64,000 nt of DNA, taken from assembly GCA_031420415.1 (NCBI GenBank), contig JANOMT010000037.1, positions 10,720 to 74,719 of the forward strand, given 5' to 3'. The notes beneath the pieces were generated by a model. That model did no database searches. It had not been told where the DNA came from and saw only the letters and a list, made by a program, of their open reading frames with translations. Shown here one piece after another: positions 42,171 to 51,418 of this stretch. The stretch is from JANYGA01 sp031420415 (GTDB taxonomy: Bacteria; Vulcanimicrobiota; Vulcanimicrobiia; Vulcanimicrobiales; Vulcanimicrobiaceae). The translations under genes and the position numbers were made by a program. How positions within the stretch are numbered: the stretch's first letter is position 1; each line of letters opens with the position of its first letter.

Positions 42171-42296
42171 AAGAAAGAGAGCGGCCTCGCCGCTAACTTC
42201 CGACGAGCATCGCAGTCGCCCACGAAAGATGCCGTGCTCACGTATTCTCCTCTGCGACCTGACGGGTTCGCTTCCCGGCAAGACGAAACGGCAAGC

Positions 42297-42545
42297 ATGG
42301 TAAGGAATGGTCTCGCGTCATCCCCCCTCGGCGATGCCGCGCTTCCGACGGGCACGGTGTCGTTTCTCTTCACCGATCTCGGAGGAAGCACGCAGCGCTG
42401 GGGTACGAGCCGCGACGCGATGATATCGTCGTGGGTTGGGATGCTCGCGGATGGGCGGAAACATCTCGCCGCTTCGATTGCCGTCTTCATCGTACATTTC
42501 TGTGACGATTTGCGCGATGCACTCGAACCGCGAGCGCGCGAATGA
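42297..42545 (+). pseudogene. Truncated start of a class III cyclase gene, coupled to the gamma-glutamyltransferase gene
   Basis: The 82-residue frame begins MVRNGLASS and then reads LPTGTVSFLFTDLGGSTQRWG, the first strand and metal-binding aspartate of the cyclase domains found at 44168 and 54093. Homology stops abruptly after about 40 residues; the rest (ISSWVGMLADGRKHLAASIA...) resembles nothing I know. At the DNA level the first ~85 bases are very close to the beginning of the 44168 gene. The fragment cannot be an active cyclase: it lacks the second metal Asp and the Asn-Arg pair. Its TGA overlaps the ATG of the next gene (ATGA). Confidence 0.65.
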
Positions 42546-44128
42546 ATCATCCATCGCGTGCCGTCGCGCGCTCGCAGCGTGGCATGGTCGCATCACCGCA
42601 TCCGCTCGCGACCGCGGCCGGTGTCGATGTGTTACGGCGCGGCGGAAATGCGGTCGATGCTGCGATCGCGGCCAACGCCGTGCTCGCCGTCGTCTATCCC
42701 GCAAGCAATGGCATCGGCGGCGACGCACTGTGGTTGCTGTACGAACCGCGCACGCACGAAACGATCGCATACAATGGGAGCGGCCGTGCCCCGGCGGCCC
42801 TCGATGCGGCGACGGTTCGCGCGCGCGGATGTACGCAGATGCCCAAGCGTGGCGCGCTCACCGTGACGACGCCGGGATGTGTGCGCGCGTGGGAAGACGT
42901 CGCTCGCGCGCACGGCACGCGCGGGCTCGACGAATTGCTCGCGCCCGCTGAAGCGTTCGCACGCGAAGGCTACGTCGTTACCGACGTCGTCGCGGAAAGT
43001 TTTGCGACGAACGAAGCGCTGTTGCGAAGCGATCCCGCAACGAGCGAACTCTTCTTCGCAAGCGGCGTGCCATGCGCCGGCGACGTCGTCCGAAACGAGG
43101 CGCTCGCAACGAGCATCGCCGCGATTCGCCGCAGTGGCGCCGACGCATTCTACGACGGCGAGATCGCTGCGGCGATTTGCACGACGCTCGCCGCACTCGG
43201 CAATCCGATGACTCCAGATGACCTCGCGGCGCAACGCACGGAGCGCATGACGCCGCTTTCGATTCCTTGGCATGGTTGCGAGCTCGTCGCGCATCCGCCG
43301 AACTCACAGGCCGCGCTCGCACTGATGGTTCTCGGCGCGCTCGCGGGCGACCGTGACGCGAGCGATCTCGATTGGACGCATCTCTCGATCGAGGCGCTCA
43401 AAGATGCCCTCGAGGTCCGCGACGCTCGCTTCGCAGATCCGAACGCGATGCGCGATTCGATCGCCGATCTGCTCACGCCAACCGCGCTCGCGGCCGCGCG
43501 GTCGCGGATCGATCCGTCGCGCGCACGACGGCGCATCTCGCCCGTCGATACGGGCGGCACGATCGCAGTCGTCGCCGTCGACGGCGAAGGCCGCGCGGTG
43601 TCGCTCATCGAGAGCCTCTACATGGGTTTCGGTTCCGGCATCGTGGCCCGTGGAACCGGTATCGTGCTTCACAATCGCGGCGCGCATTTTAGCCTCGAAG
43701 ACCGGCATCCAAACGTTCTCGCCGGGCGCAAACGTCCGCTCCATACGCTCTCGCCCGGGATGCTCTTGCGCGGCGGAAAACCGGAATTCGTCTACGGCAC
43801 GATGGGCGGCGACGGCCAGCCGCAAACGCACGTTCAACTCGTGCACGCGATTTACGAACGCGAGATGTCGGTGCAAGCTGCGATCGACGCGCCGCGTTTC
43901 GTCTACGGCCGCGCGAATGAAGGCGTCTTCGACGATTCTGTTCGGGTGGAAGCGCGTTTCGATCCGGCGCTCGTCGCGGGCTTACGCGCCCGCGGTCACA
44001 TCGTCGATGTCGTCGAGCCCTACGACGACGTGATGGGGCACGCGCAAGGAATCCTCATCGATCGCGAACGCGGCACCTTCGCCGGGGGCGCCGACCCGCG
44101 CGCAGATTCACTCGCACTCGGCTACTAG
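42542..44128 (+). CDS. Gamma-glutamyltransferase family (Ntn-hydrolase)
   Basis: A 528-aa member of the GGT/cephalosporin acylase family. It shows the N-terminal GMVASPHPLATAAGVDVLRRGGNAVDAAIA, the substrate-binding NGIGGDALWL, and the autocleavage site DTGGTIAVVAVDGEG, with the catalytic threonine. The C-terminal subunit contains GFGSGIVARGTGIVLHNRGAHF and MGGDGQPQTHVQLV. There is no signal peptide, so it may be cytoplasmic. Family members cleave gamma-glutamyl bonds or amides. Its ATG overlaps the TGA of the truncated cyclase frame, so it may rely on that leader for translation. Confidence 0.88.
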   Translation: MNHPSRAVARSQRGMVASPHPLATAAGVDVLRRGGNAVDAAIAANAVLAVVYPASNGIGGDALWLLYEPRTHETIAYNGSGRAPAALDAATVRARGCTQMPKRGALTVTTPGCVRAWEDVARAHGTRGLDELLAPAEAFAREGYVVTDVVAESFATNEALLRSDPATSELFFASGVPCAGDVVRNEALATSIAAIRRSGADAFYDGEIAAAICTTLAALGNPMTPDDLAAQRTERMTPLSIPWHGCELVAHPPNSQAALALMVLGALAGDRDASDLDWTHLSIEALKDALEVRDARFADPNAMRDSIADLLTPTALAAARSRIDPSRARRRISPVDTGGTIAVVAVDGEGRAVSLIESLYMGFGSGIVARGTGIVLHNRGAHFSLEDRHPNVLAGRKRPLHTLSPGMLLRGGKPEFVYGTMGGDGQPQTHVQLVHAIYEREMSVQAAIDAPRFVYGRANEGVFDDSVRVEARFDPALVAGLRARGHIVDVVEPYDDVMGHAQGILIDRERGTFAGGADPRADSLALGY

Positions 44129-44167
44129 CCGGACCGGAACCCTCGTGTCGAAGGCGAACCGGCAGCC

Positions 44168-46972
44168 ATGCGAGACGAGCGGGCTTCCGGTCGTGGAAAG
44201 GGCGACGCACTCCCGACGGGGACGGTGTCGTTTCTTTTCACCGATATCGAAGGCAGCACGCAGCGCTGGGACGCGAATCGCGTTGCGATGACCGACGCCG
44301 TTCGTCGTCACGACACGATCGGGCGCGCCGCGATCGAAGCGCGTGGCGGATACATCTTTAAAACGCTCGGCGATGCGTTCTGCGCCGCCTTTTCGCTGCC
44401 GGAGGAAGCGGTCGTGGCCGCCGTCGATCTGCAACGGGCATTCGCCGCCGAAGATTTCGCCGACGTTGCGGGATTACGCATCCGAGCCGCCATCCACACC
44501 GGCGCAACTGACGAACGCGATGGAGATTATTTCGGGCCGACCGTCAACCGGATCGCGCGTTTGCTTGCGATCGCGCACGGTGGGCAAATCGTCGTCTCCG
44601 GCGTTACGCAAGATCTCGCACTCGGCGCAGTTCCGGCACAGATCGCATTTAAAGATCTCGGCGCGCATCGCCTCAAGGATCTCTCGCGACCTGAACAGGT
44701 CTATCAGGTCGTCGCATTCGGTATCGACGATCGATTTCTGCCGCTTCGATCGCTCTCCGCGTTGCCGAATAACTTGCCGATGGAACTCACCTCGTTCGTC
44801 GGGCGCGAGCGAGAAGTCGGCGAGATCGTAGCGCTCCTTGCCGCGCATCGCCTCGTCACGCTCGTCGGTTCCGGAGGTATCGGGAAAACGCGCACCTCGC
44901 TGCAAGTCGCAGCGAATCTCCTCGACGGCTCGGGCGATGGCGTCTGGTTCGTGGAGCTCGCGCCGCTCACCGATGGCGCGCTCATCCCGAGCACGATCGC
45001 AAGCGCCCTCGGCTTAACGCTCTCGAGCGCGCTCGAACCGATTCCGGCGATCGTCTCCGCGCTTGCGGCGAAAGCAATGCTTCTGGTGTTCGACAACTGC
45101 GAGCACCTCGTCGTCGAATCGGCAGCTGTGATCGCGGCAATCCTCCGGGGCGGACCCGGCGTGAAGATCGTCGCGTCGAGTCGGCAAAATCTCGGCATCG
45201 CGGGAGAAACCGCGTACCGTTTGCCGTCACTCGAACTTCCACCCGTACCGAAGGGCCACGCCGCTCTCGCCGCAGCTGAGGCATCTCGCTACGCTGCGGT
45301 GGTTCTCTTTGTCGATCGAGCCCGCGCTGCCGACACGCGTTTCGAGCTCACGGACGACAATGCATCGGCTGTTATCGAGATCGTCCAGCGTCTCGACGGC
45401 ATCGCGCTCGCAATCGAACTCGCCGCATCCCGCGTCAAGATGATCGACGTTCATCAACTCGCGAAACGCCTCGACGAACGTTTCCGCATCCTCACCGGCG
45501 GTGGCCGCGATGCGCTGCCACGACAGCAAACGCTGCGTGCGTTGATCGACTGGAGCTACGATCTCCTCGACGATCGCGAAAAGCGACTCTTTCAACGCGT
45601 TGGCATCTTCGTCGATGGGTTCACGATGAAGGCCGCCGTCGCGGTCTGTTGCGATGATGGGCTCGACGAGTTCGACCTTTTCGACGTGCTCGGATCGCTC
45701 GTCGACAAGTCGCTCGTGGTTGCCGAACTCACCGCGCAATCCACGCGCTACCGACTCCTGGAAACATCGCGCGCCTACGCGCTCGAGAAACTCGTGGCCG
45801 CGGGTGATCGCGCGCGGGTCGCGGAGCGACACGTTGAATGGATTGCGGCGCTGGCCGACGATGCGTTTCGAACGTATGCAGCATCCCTCCGCGACGACAA
45901 ATTTAACGCACTCGAAGCGGAACTCGACAATTTCCGCGCCGCCGTCAACACGACGCGATCGACGGGCGACATCGCAGTTGGGGCGCAGATCGTCGCGAAT
46001 ACCGCCGTGCGCGTTCGAACCGGATCGTTCGGTTCGTACGACGAAATATTTGAGCTCCTGACGTTCTTTTCTCGGGCTCTTCCGGACGAGGAGTCCGCGA
46101 CACGCGCCCGACTCCTTACCTTGCAATCACGGTTTCTCGGAACGCGCGGACGCGTTGCCGAAGCAATCGCGGCGGGAGAAGACGCGGTGCGTCATGCACG
46201 AGAATCCGGCGACCGCGGTGTGCTCGCGAGGGCGCTGCACTTTCTCACCACAAACTACGCGCGCGTTCGACGCGTCTCCGAATCACAAAAGACATTCGCG
46301 GAGTTCGTTTCGATCGGCGGATCCGACGTTTCGGCGGAAATGTACCTGCTCGCATTAGTCGCCGAAATCAGCTTACCCGGCATGCTCGGAGTCGGTACGT
46401 TCGATCCCAAGCTTATCGATCGGGCTCGCGCGAAATGTCGCGCGCTCGGTGTCGCGGTTCCGCCTTGGGTGCTGCACATGACGGCAGAGGCCGAATTTCA
46501 CCGAGGAAACGTCGAGGGCGCCATCGCCATCGCGCGCGAAGCATTGTCGAGCCATTCGAGCGACCATCACGCGGGTCTGTTGCAGAATTTGGCAGGGTAC
46601 CTCCTCGCCGCCGATGACGTTACGGGCGCACGTGAAGCCGCAACGAAGAGCTTGGAGCTAATCGACAACGTCGACGTCGACTCGCTAACATGCGTGTGGC
46701 CCATCGAACACCTCGCGCTCGCCTGCGCGCTCGAAGGCGACGCGCCGCGCGCGGCGCGGCTGCTCGGGCACACGACCGCGCGCCTGAACCAAAACGGGCG
46801 CGTAAACGACGGCGACTTCGCCCGCGAGCCATTGGAGCACGCAACGTACGAACGCCTCCACGCGCTGTTGGCCGAACGTCTGACGTCGGTTGAGATCGCG
46901 AATTACGAAGCCGAGGGCTGCACGTACACGCCTCGCCAGGCACGTGAGGAAGCGATTCGTATTGAACGCTGA
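44168..46972 (+). CDS. Class III nucleotidyl cyclase-ATPase-helical repeat signalling protein (paralogue 1)
   Basis: A 934-aa multi-domain protein. Residues ~16-190 are a class III cyclase domain: SFLFTDIEGSTQRW with metal Asp 26, FKTLGDAFCAAF with metal Asp 69, and YFGPTVNRIARLL with Asn/Arg for catalysis, so it looks catalytically competent. Then LTSFVGREREV (about 207-217) leads to an AfsR/NB-ARC-like ATPase with Walker A VGSGGIGKTR (~233-242) and Walker B MLLVFDNCEH (~304-313), followed by TRYRLLETSRAYALEKL and a helical TPR-like C-terminal half. Typical architecture of cAMP-linked transcription or signalling ATPases; no DNA-binding domain seen. Follows the ggt gene after 40 bases. Confidence 0.85.
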   Translation: MRDERASGRGKGDALPTGTVSFLFTDIEGSTQRWDANRVAMTDAVRRHDTIGRAAIEARGGYIFKTLGDAFCAAFSLPEEAVVAAVDLQRAFAAEDFADVAGLRIRAAIHTGATDERDGDYFGPTVNRIARLLAIAHGGQIVVSGVTQDLALGAVPAQIAFKDLGAHRLKDLSRPEQVYQVVAFGIDDRFLPLRSLSALPNNLPMELTSFVGREREVGEIVALLAAHRLVTLVGSGGIGKTRTSLQVAANLLDGSGDGVWFVELAPLTDGALIPSTIASALGLTLSSALEPIPAIVSALAAKAMLLVFDNCEHLVVESAAVIAAILRGGPGVKIVASSRQNLGIAGETAYRLPSLELPPVPKGHAALAAAEASRYAAVVLFVDRARAADTRFELTDDNASAVIEIVQRLDGIALAIELAASRVKMIDVHQLAKRLDERFRILTGGGRDALPRQQTLRALIDWSYDLLDDREKRLFQRVGIFVDGFTMKAAVAVCCDDGLDEFDLFDVLGSLVDKSLVVAELTAQSTRYRLLETSRAYALEKLVAAGDRARVAERHVEWIAALADDAFRTYAASLRDDKFNALEAELDNFRAAVNTTRSTGDIAVGAQIVANTAVRVRTGSFGSYDEIFELLTFFSRALPDEESATRARLLTLQSRFLGTRGRVAEAIAAGEDAVRHARESGDRGVLARALHFLTTNYARVRRVSESQKTFAEFVSIGGSDVSAEMYLLALVAEISLPGMLGVGTFDPKLIDRARAKCRALGVAVPPWVLHMTAEAEFHRGNVEGAIAIAREALSSHSSDHHAGLLQNLAGYLLAADDVTGAREAATKSLELIDNVDVDSLTCVWPIEHLALACALEGDAPRAARLLGHTTARLNQNGRVNDGDFAREPLEHATYERLHALLAERLTSVEIANYEAEGCTYTPRQAREEAIRIER

Positions 46973-47009
46973 CGATCTCGGCGGCTTCGAGGCAGAAGAC
47001 GATTCGCGA

Positions 47010-49073
47010 TTAACTACCGATGAGCATCGCGCGCGCCGACGCATCGCGGTCGACGAGACCGCGAAGCGAGCGATGTTCCACGCGTTCGAGTCGTGGGTCG
47101 GCTGAGACGATCGCGTCGGCGTCGATTTTGGCGTGCATGTACATCGCGAAATCCGAGACAATGCTCCCGAGCAAGCCGACACCGCCGCCCGCTTGCGCCG
47201 TGCCCGCGAATTCGCCCTCACCGCGTAGACGTAAATCGGCTTCGGCAATCTCGAAGCCGTCGGTCGTGCGCGTCATGATGTCGAGCCGTTCGAGATCGGG
47301 CTTGTCGTCCGGTGCGATCAAAATGCAGTACGATCGTGCGACGCCTCGACCGACACGACCGCGCAGCTGATGCAGCTGCGCGAGCCCGTAGCGGTTCGCA
47401 TCGAGAATCACCATCACCGACGCATTGGGCACGTCGACGCCGACTTCCACGACCGTCGTTGCGAGGAGCACGTCGGCTTCGCCACGCGAGAACGCGCCCA
47501 TCGCCGCATCCTTTTCGCGCGGCGGCATACGACCGTGCAAGAGTTCCACGCGCAGATCTGGGAACACGTCCGCGCGTAAGATTTCGAGTTCGACGAGCGC
47601 GCTCGTAAGCGCGGCCTCCGATTCGTCGATCGCGGGCACCACGACGTACGCCTGTTGTCCCGCAGCCACGTTCTTGCGCACGAAATCGTAGGCTTGCGTT
47701 TTGCGGCTAGCGCGCACGACGTACGTTTCGATCGGCGTGCGGCCCGGCGGAAGTTCGTCGATCGCGCTGATATCGAGGTCGGCGTACTTCGTCTGCGCGA
47801 GCGTGCGTGGAATCGGCGTTGCCGTCATGTGCAACGTGTGCGGCGCGCGGCTCTTCGCGCGCAATTTCGCGCGCTGTTCCACGCCAAAGCGATGCTGTTC
47901 GTCGATCACCGCGAGGCCGAGGTCACGGAATTCGACCGAGTCGACGATGAGCGCGTGCGTGCCCACGACAAGATCGCATTCGCCACTCGCGAGCCGCCCG
48001 AGCGTGCCGCTGCGTTCGCGCGCACCCATACTTCCGACGAGCGCATCGACGCGAATCCCGAATGGCAAGAGCAACGGCGCGAGTTTGCGCGTATGTTGAA
48101 GGGCGAGAATCTCCGTCGGCGCCATGAGTGCGCTCTGCACGCCGCGCGATGCCGCGAGCACGATCGCTGCGGCCGCAACGAGCGTCTTGCCGCTACCGAC
48201 GTCGCCTTGCACGAGTCGGTTCATGGGCGCGCTCCCCGCCATATCGTGCCAGAGTTCGCCGATCACGCGTATCTGCGCGCCCGTAAGCGCGAACGGCAAC
48301 GAGCCTTCGAAGCGTTCGAGCAATCCCGGCGGTGCTACGAGTTCCGGCGCACCGCCGCCGTTCGCGCGGGCGGCACGTTTGATCGCGGCGGCGAGCGCGA
48401 TGCCGAAGAATTCCTCATAAATCAAGCGTTCTCGCGCGCGCGCGGCCGCCTCCATCGTCGGCGGTTTGTGCGCGTCACGCCACGCATCGCGCAGTGGCGG
48501 ATAATCATACTTGCGTAAGATCTCGCGCGGCACGACGTCTTGTGCGAGCGCCGCGAGCGTCGCGAAATTGCGCTCGATTACCGAGGCGATCACACGCGAC
48601 GAAACGTCTTTGGTCGCGCGATACACGGGGATGATCGAACCGTGATAGGCCTCGTCTTCGCCGAGGATGCGATGGTGCAACACGTTGAGTTCCACCGTCA
48701 CCGCCATGCGCGCGCGTTTGAGTGCGGCGCGACCGTGGACGAAGATGCGCTCACCCGCCTCGAGCTTGAGGCCACGCCGGCCGAACCACGTCGCCTTGAT
48801 GCGCGTCCCCGACCCGTCGTCGAGATCGGCTGAGACGATCGACACGCGCGAGCGAAATTCGGAAACGCGTACGATGCGTGCGACCGCGATCTCCTCGTTC
48901 GAATCGGGTTCCTGCGGCGCGTGCGCGCGTGCGAGCGCATCGGCAACGATCTGTGAGATCGGCGTCGGCGTGCGCCAATCTTTGTAATCGCGCGGATACG
49001 TCGCTGCGAGATCGGCGGGCGTCGCGATCCCGATCTCGTGAAGTTTGCGCGCGAGTTCGGGCCCGACGCCCAC
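47010..49073 (-). CDS. recG: ATP-dependent DNA helicase RecG
   Basis: Branch-migrating helicase that reverses stalled replication forks. The ~687-aa protein shows the N-terminal helix-hairpin VGVGPELARKL, the wedge/OB region, then helicase motifs: QGDVGSGKT (Walker A), MAPTEILALQH, VIDEQHRFGVEQR (DExQ variant), HMTATPIPRTLA, LLHGRMPPREKD, ATTVVEVGVDVPNASVMVI and QLRGRVGRG. The start is uncertain: the GTG at 49071-49073 begins MGVGPEL, but the frame stays open and family members usually have about 15 residues before this, so a rarer start overlapping hisIE is possible. Confidence 0.93.
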   Translation of the reverse strand: MGVGPELARKLHEIGIATPADLAATYPRDYKDWRTPTPISQIVADALARAHAPQEPDSNEEIAVARIVRVSEFRSRVSIVSADLDDGSGTRIKATWFGRRGLKLEAGERIFVHGRAALKRARMAVTVELNVLHHRILGEDEAYHGSIIPVYRATKDVSSRVIASVIERNFATLAALAQDVVPREILRKYDYPPLRDAWRDAHKPPTMEAAARARERLIYEEFFGIALAAAIKRAARANGGGAPELVAPPGLLERFEGSLPFALTGAQIRVIGELWHDMAGSAPMNRLVQGDVGSGKTLVAAAAIVLAASRGVQSALMAPTEILALQHTRKLAPLLLPFGIRVDALVGSMGARERSGTLGRLASGECDLVVGTHALIVDSVEFRDLGLAVIDEQHRFGVEQRAKLRAKSRAPHTLHMTATPIPRTLAQTKYADLDISAIDELPPGRTPIETYVVRASRKTQAYDFVRKNVAAGQQAYVVVPAIDESEAALTSALVELEILRADVFPDLRVELLHGRMPPREKDAAMGAFSRGEADVLLATTVVEVGVDVPNASVMVILDANRYGLAQLHQLRGRVGRGVARSYCILIAPDDKPDLERLDIMTRTTDGFEIAEADLRLRGEGEFAGTAQAGGGVGLLGSIVSDFAMYMHAKIDADAIVSADPRLERVEHRSLRGLVDRDASARAMLIGS

Positions 49074-49141
49074 AAGCGCCCGCAGCGCGGCCGTTTGCGC
49101 GGTGGTCGCCCGCGGCCCGTCCGCGGCCTCCCGCGGTTTTG

Positions 49142-49789
49142 CTACTTTGCGCGCCGCAATAGTTCGGCACCGACAGTATCGAGCGAGACGCCACGCTCTT
49201 CGAGCAGCACGAGCGTATGATAGAGCAGGTCGGCGACTTCCCACGCGATCTCGGCAGGGTCGTTGTTCTTCGCCGCGATCACGACTTCGGTCGCTTCCTC
49301 ACCGATTTTCTTACCGATGCGATCGACGCCGTCGTGCAAGAGCTTCGCCGTGTAACTCGATTCGGGTGATGCGCCACGCCGTGAAGCGATCGTCGACCGC
49401 AAATGCGCCATGGCCGCTTCGAAGGTCGGAGCGTGTGCGCTTGCCGATGGCGTCGTCACAGCCAAAGCATCGCCGTGGAGGGTCTGCGCAAAGCACGAGA
49501 CCGCACCCGTATGACACGCGGGCCCCACGGGGTGCACGCGATACAACAACGCATCTGCATCGCAATCGAACGACACGCTCGCAACCGATTGCGTATTCCC
49601 CGACGTCGCGCCCTTGTGCCAGAGTTCGTTTCGCGACCGGCTGTAGAGCCACGTCGACTTCTCGGCGATCGTACGCACCAGCGCTTCTCGATTCGCATAC
49701 GCGAGCGTGAGGACCACGCCCGTGGTCGCGTCTTGCACGACGACGGGAAGCAGGCCGGATTCGCCCCATGCGAGCTCATCGATGGACAT
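49142..49789 (-). CDS. hisI: Bifunctional phosphoribosyl-AMP cyclohydrolase / phosphoribosyl-ATP pyrophosphatase
   Basis: Histidine synthesis steps 2 and 3 in one 215-aa protein (HisIE). The cyclohydrolase half has LTLAYANREALVRT, STWLYSRSRNELWHKGATSGN, SFDCDADALLYRVHPVGPACHTGAVSCF with the zinc cysteines. The pyrophosphatase half has SSYTAKLLHDGVDRIGKKIGEEATEVVIAAKN and WEVADLLYHTLVLLEERGVS. The ATG at 49787-49789 follows an AGGAG site by six bases and overlaps hisF by 14 bases. Confidence 0.95.
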   Translation of the reverse strand: MSIDELAWGESGLLPVVVQDATTGVVLTLAYANREALVRTIAEKSTWLYSRSRNELWHKGATSGNTQSVASVSFDCDADALLYRVHPVGPACHTGAVSCFAQTLHGDALAVTTPSASAHAPTFEAAMAHLRSTIASRRGASPESSYTAKLLHDGVDRIGKKIGEEATEVVIAAKNNDPAEIAWEVADLLYHTLVLLEERGVSLDTVGAELLRRAK

Positions 49790-50564
49790 GCACGTCTCCT
49801 ACGAGAGGACGGATCGCGATTCCGCGCGCGGCGAGATCCGCTTTGAGAACACCGATATCGAGTTCGCCGAAGTGAAAGAGCGAGGCCGCGAGCGCCGCAT
49901 CGGCACCCGCGAGCGTGAAGACGTCCGCGAAATCGTCGATCTTGCCCGCGCCACCCGACGCGATCACGGGCACGTCGACCGCGTCGCGAATCGCGCGCGT
50001 GAGCTCGAGGTCGAAGCCCGATTTCGTACCGTCACGATCGATGCTCGTGAGCAAGATCTCGCCTGCCCCGAGCGTGGTCGCTTCCACCGCCCACGCGACG
50101 GCATCGCGCCCTGTCGGCGTTCGGCCGCCATCGACGACGACATCGTATCCCGTGCCCGCGGCGTTGCGCCGCGCATCGATTGCGAGGACGATGCACTGGC
50201 TTCCGAACTCGCTAGCGGATGCGTGCAACACCCGTGGATCGCGAACGGCCGCCGAGTTGAACGAGACCTTGTCGCAGCCGGCCCGCAAGAGATCGCGCAC
50301 GTCATCCGGCGTTGAAACGCCACCACCAACGGCGAATGGAATCGTGAGTTCGGCGGCGACTGCGCGAACGACGTCGCGCATCGCGCGCCGACCTTCGATC
50401 GTGGCAGTTATATCCAAAAATACGATCTCGTCGGCGCCGCTCGCCTCGTACGCACGAGCGAGTTCGACGGGATCCCCCGCATCGGCGAGTTCGACGAAAC
50501 GAACCCCTTTAACGACGCGCCCAGCCTTGATGTCGAGACACGGAACGATACGCCGGACGAGCAC
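49776..50564 (-). CDS. hisF: Imidazole glycerol phosphate synthase, cyclase subunit
   Basis: Makes imidazole glycerol phosphate and AICAR, using ammonia from HisH. The 262-aa TIM barrel starts RRIVPCLDIKAGRVVKGVRF, with FLDITATIEGRR, PFAVGGGVSTPDDV, KVSFNSAAV, LAIDAR and IASGGAGKIDDFAD, and both catalytic aspartates. GTG start at 50562-50564. hisH and hisA are not in the window. Together with hisIE and recG it forms a minus-strand run. Confidence 0.96.
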   Translation of the reverse strand: MLVRRIVPCLDIKAGRVVKGVRFVELADAGDPVELARAYEASGADEIVFLDITATIEGRRAMRDVVRAVAAELTIPFAVGGGVSTPDDVRDLLRAGCDKVSFNSAAVRDPRVLHASASEFGSQCIVLAIDARRNAAGTGYDVVVDGGRTPTGRDAVAWAVEATTLGAGEILLTSIDRDGTKSGFDLELTRAIRDAVDVPVIASGGAGKIDDFADVFTLAGADAALAASLFHFGELDIGVLKADLAARGIAIRPLVGDVHVHR

Positions 50565-50631
50565 GAAGTCGCGAACTCCTTACGACCCGACCGTGCTTCG
50601 GCGCGGTTCGTTCGTCATCGGGAAAAACTCG

Positions 50632-50703
50632 AGGCGACGCCCAGATTCGAACTGGGGAATAGAGCTTTTGCAGAGCTCCGCCTTACCACTTGGCTACGTC
50701 GCC
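50632..50703 (-). tRNA. tRNA-Cys (GCA)
   Basis: Minus-strand cloverleaf of 72 bases. Acceptor GGCGACG pairs with CGTCGCC, the discriminator is U (as usual for tRNA-Cys), and the anticodon loop CTGCAAA gives GCA. T-arm CCCAG/CTGGG with TTCGAAT loop is intact. No CCA is encoded after the discriminator. Confidence 0.95.
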
Positions 50704-50740
50704 GGACGCTTTTGAATTGGGCTTGCAAATCGATTGTGTC

Positions 50741-50811
50741 AGCGGGTGGCGGGAATCGAACCCGCGCGTCAACCTTGGGAAGGTCGCAGGCTACCATTAC
50801 ATCACACCCGC
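50741..50811 (-). tRNA. tRNA-Gly (CCC)
   Basis: Minus-strand cloverleaf of 71 bases. Acceptor GCGGGTG pairs with CACCCGC, discriminator U. The anticodon loop TTCCCAA gives CCC. The T-arm GCGGG/CCCGC with TTCGATT is intact. No CCA is encoded. It lies 37 bases upstream of tRNA-Cys in the direction of transcription, probably cotranscribed. Confidence 0.93.
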
Positions 50812-50831
50812 GGGTGGTGCTGGATGCATCG

Positions 50832-50885
50832 CGTTCTCCCCGACGCCCGAAGCGTCCCGCCTTCCGTGAGGCAGAACGGTCGGGG
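50832..50885. other. Structured element between the MarR gene and tRNA-Gly
   Basis: CGTTCT pairs with AGAACG, enclosing two perfect small hairpins (GACGC-CCGAA-GCGTC and GCCT-TCCGTG-AGGC), while CCCCGA inside the first arm can instead pair with TCGGGG just after the second. The pattern looks like a three-way junction with an alternative stem, on either strand. It could be an attenuator or part of a leader, but GC-rich DNA can give such matches by chance. Confidence 0.35.
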
Positions 50886-50893
50886 GCGCGAGG

Positions 50894-51418
50894 TCAGGCT
50901 CCTAGCGTCGTGAAGCCGCGCGAAACCTTCATGAGCAATTCTACAAAGGTCTTCTTCTCGGCGCCGCTGAGTCCGCGGAGCGCTGCTTTGTTCTTTGAGA
51001 AATACGACGGCAGCATCGTTTGAACGACGCGCTTACCCGTGCGCGAAAGCGAAATATAAGACACGCGACGGTCTTCGGTACTCGCCTTGCGATCGATGTA
51101 GCCGTCGCGTTCGAGACCGGCGACGAGACCCGTGACGTTCGCCTGCGTCGTTCCGAGATATCGCCGTAGATCGGAGAGTGAGATCGGTTCGCCTTCCGCC
51201 TGTAAGACGATGAGGACGCCGAACTTTTGGGGCGTCAATCCGGCTTCGAGAAACCACGATCCAAGCGCATTTTCGACGCGTTGCGCGGTCGTGCGTAAAG
51301 CGAGCAGCGCACGAAGTGTCGCCGCATCGAAATCTGCGTGACGTTTGCGGTGCCCGACGAAATGGGCATCGGGCCAACCGACGATGTCTTCCATATTGCT
51401 GATGTCGCCGTCTTTCAT
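50894..51418 (-). CDS. MarR-family transcription regulator
   Basis: A 174-aa winged-helix dimer. The helix-turn-helix region reads ISLSDLRRYLGTTQANVTGLVAGLERDGYIDRKASTEDRRVSYISLSRTGKRVV, with the conserved D-x-R-x-wing (DRR). Hydrophobic dimer helices flank it (ENALGSWFLEAGLTPQKFGVLIVLQAEG). It lacks any specific ligand motif. The ATG at 51416-51418 is chosen; a longer upstream reading adds unrelated residues. Likely controls itself or neighbours; a sequence resembling a partial palindrome (AGTAGAAACT) lies about 20 bases upstream. Confidence 0.85.
   Translation of the reverse strand: MKDGDISNMEDIVGWPDAHFVGHRKRHADFDAATLRALLALRTTAQRVENALGSWFLEAGLTPQKFGVLIVLQAEGEPISLSDLRRYLGTTQANVTGLVAGLERDGYIDRKASTEDRRVSYISLSRTGKRVVQTMLPSYFSKNKAALRGLSGAEKKTFVELLMKVSRGFTTLGA

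Noticed and set aside
42297..42545. Treating the leader before ggt as a working cyclase
   Set aside because: It carries only the first metal Asp; the second Asp and the Asn-Arg pair are absent.
50816..50893. Signal recognition particle RNA or another known small RNA
   Set aside because: The SRP hallmark GGTCAGG...GGAAG...AGCAGCC is not present; only a general structured element is reported.
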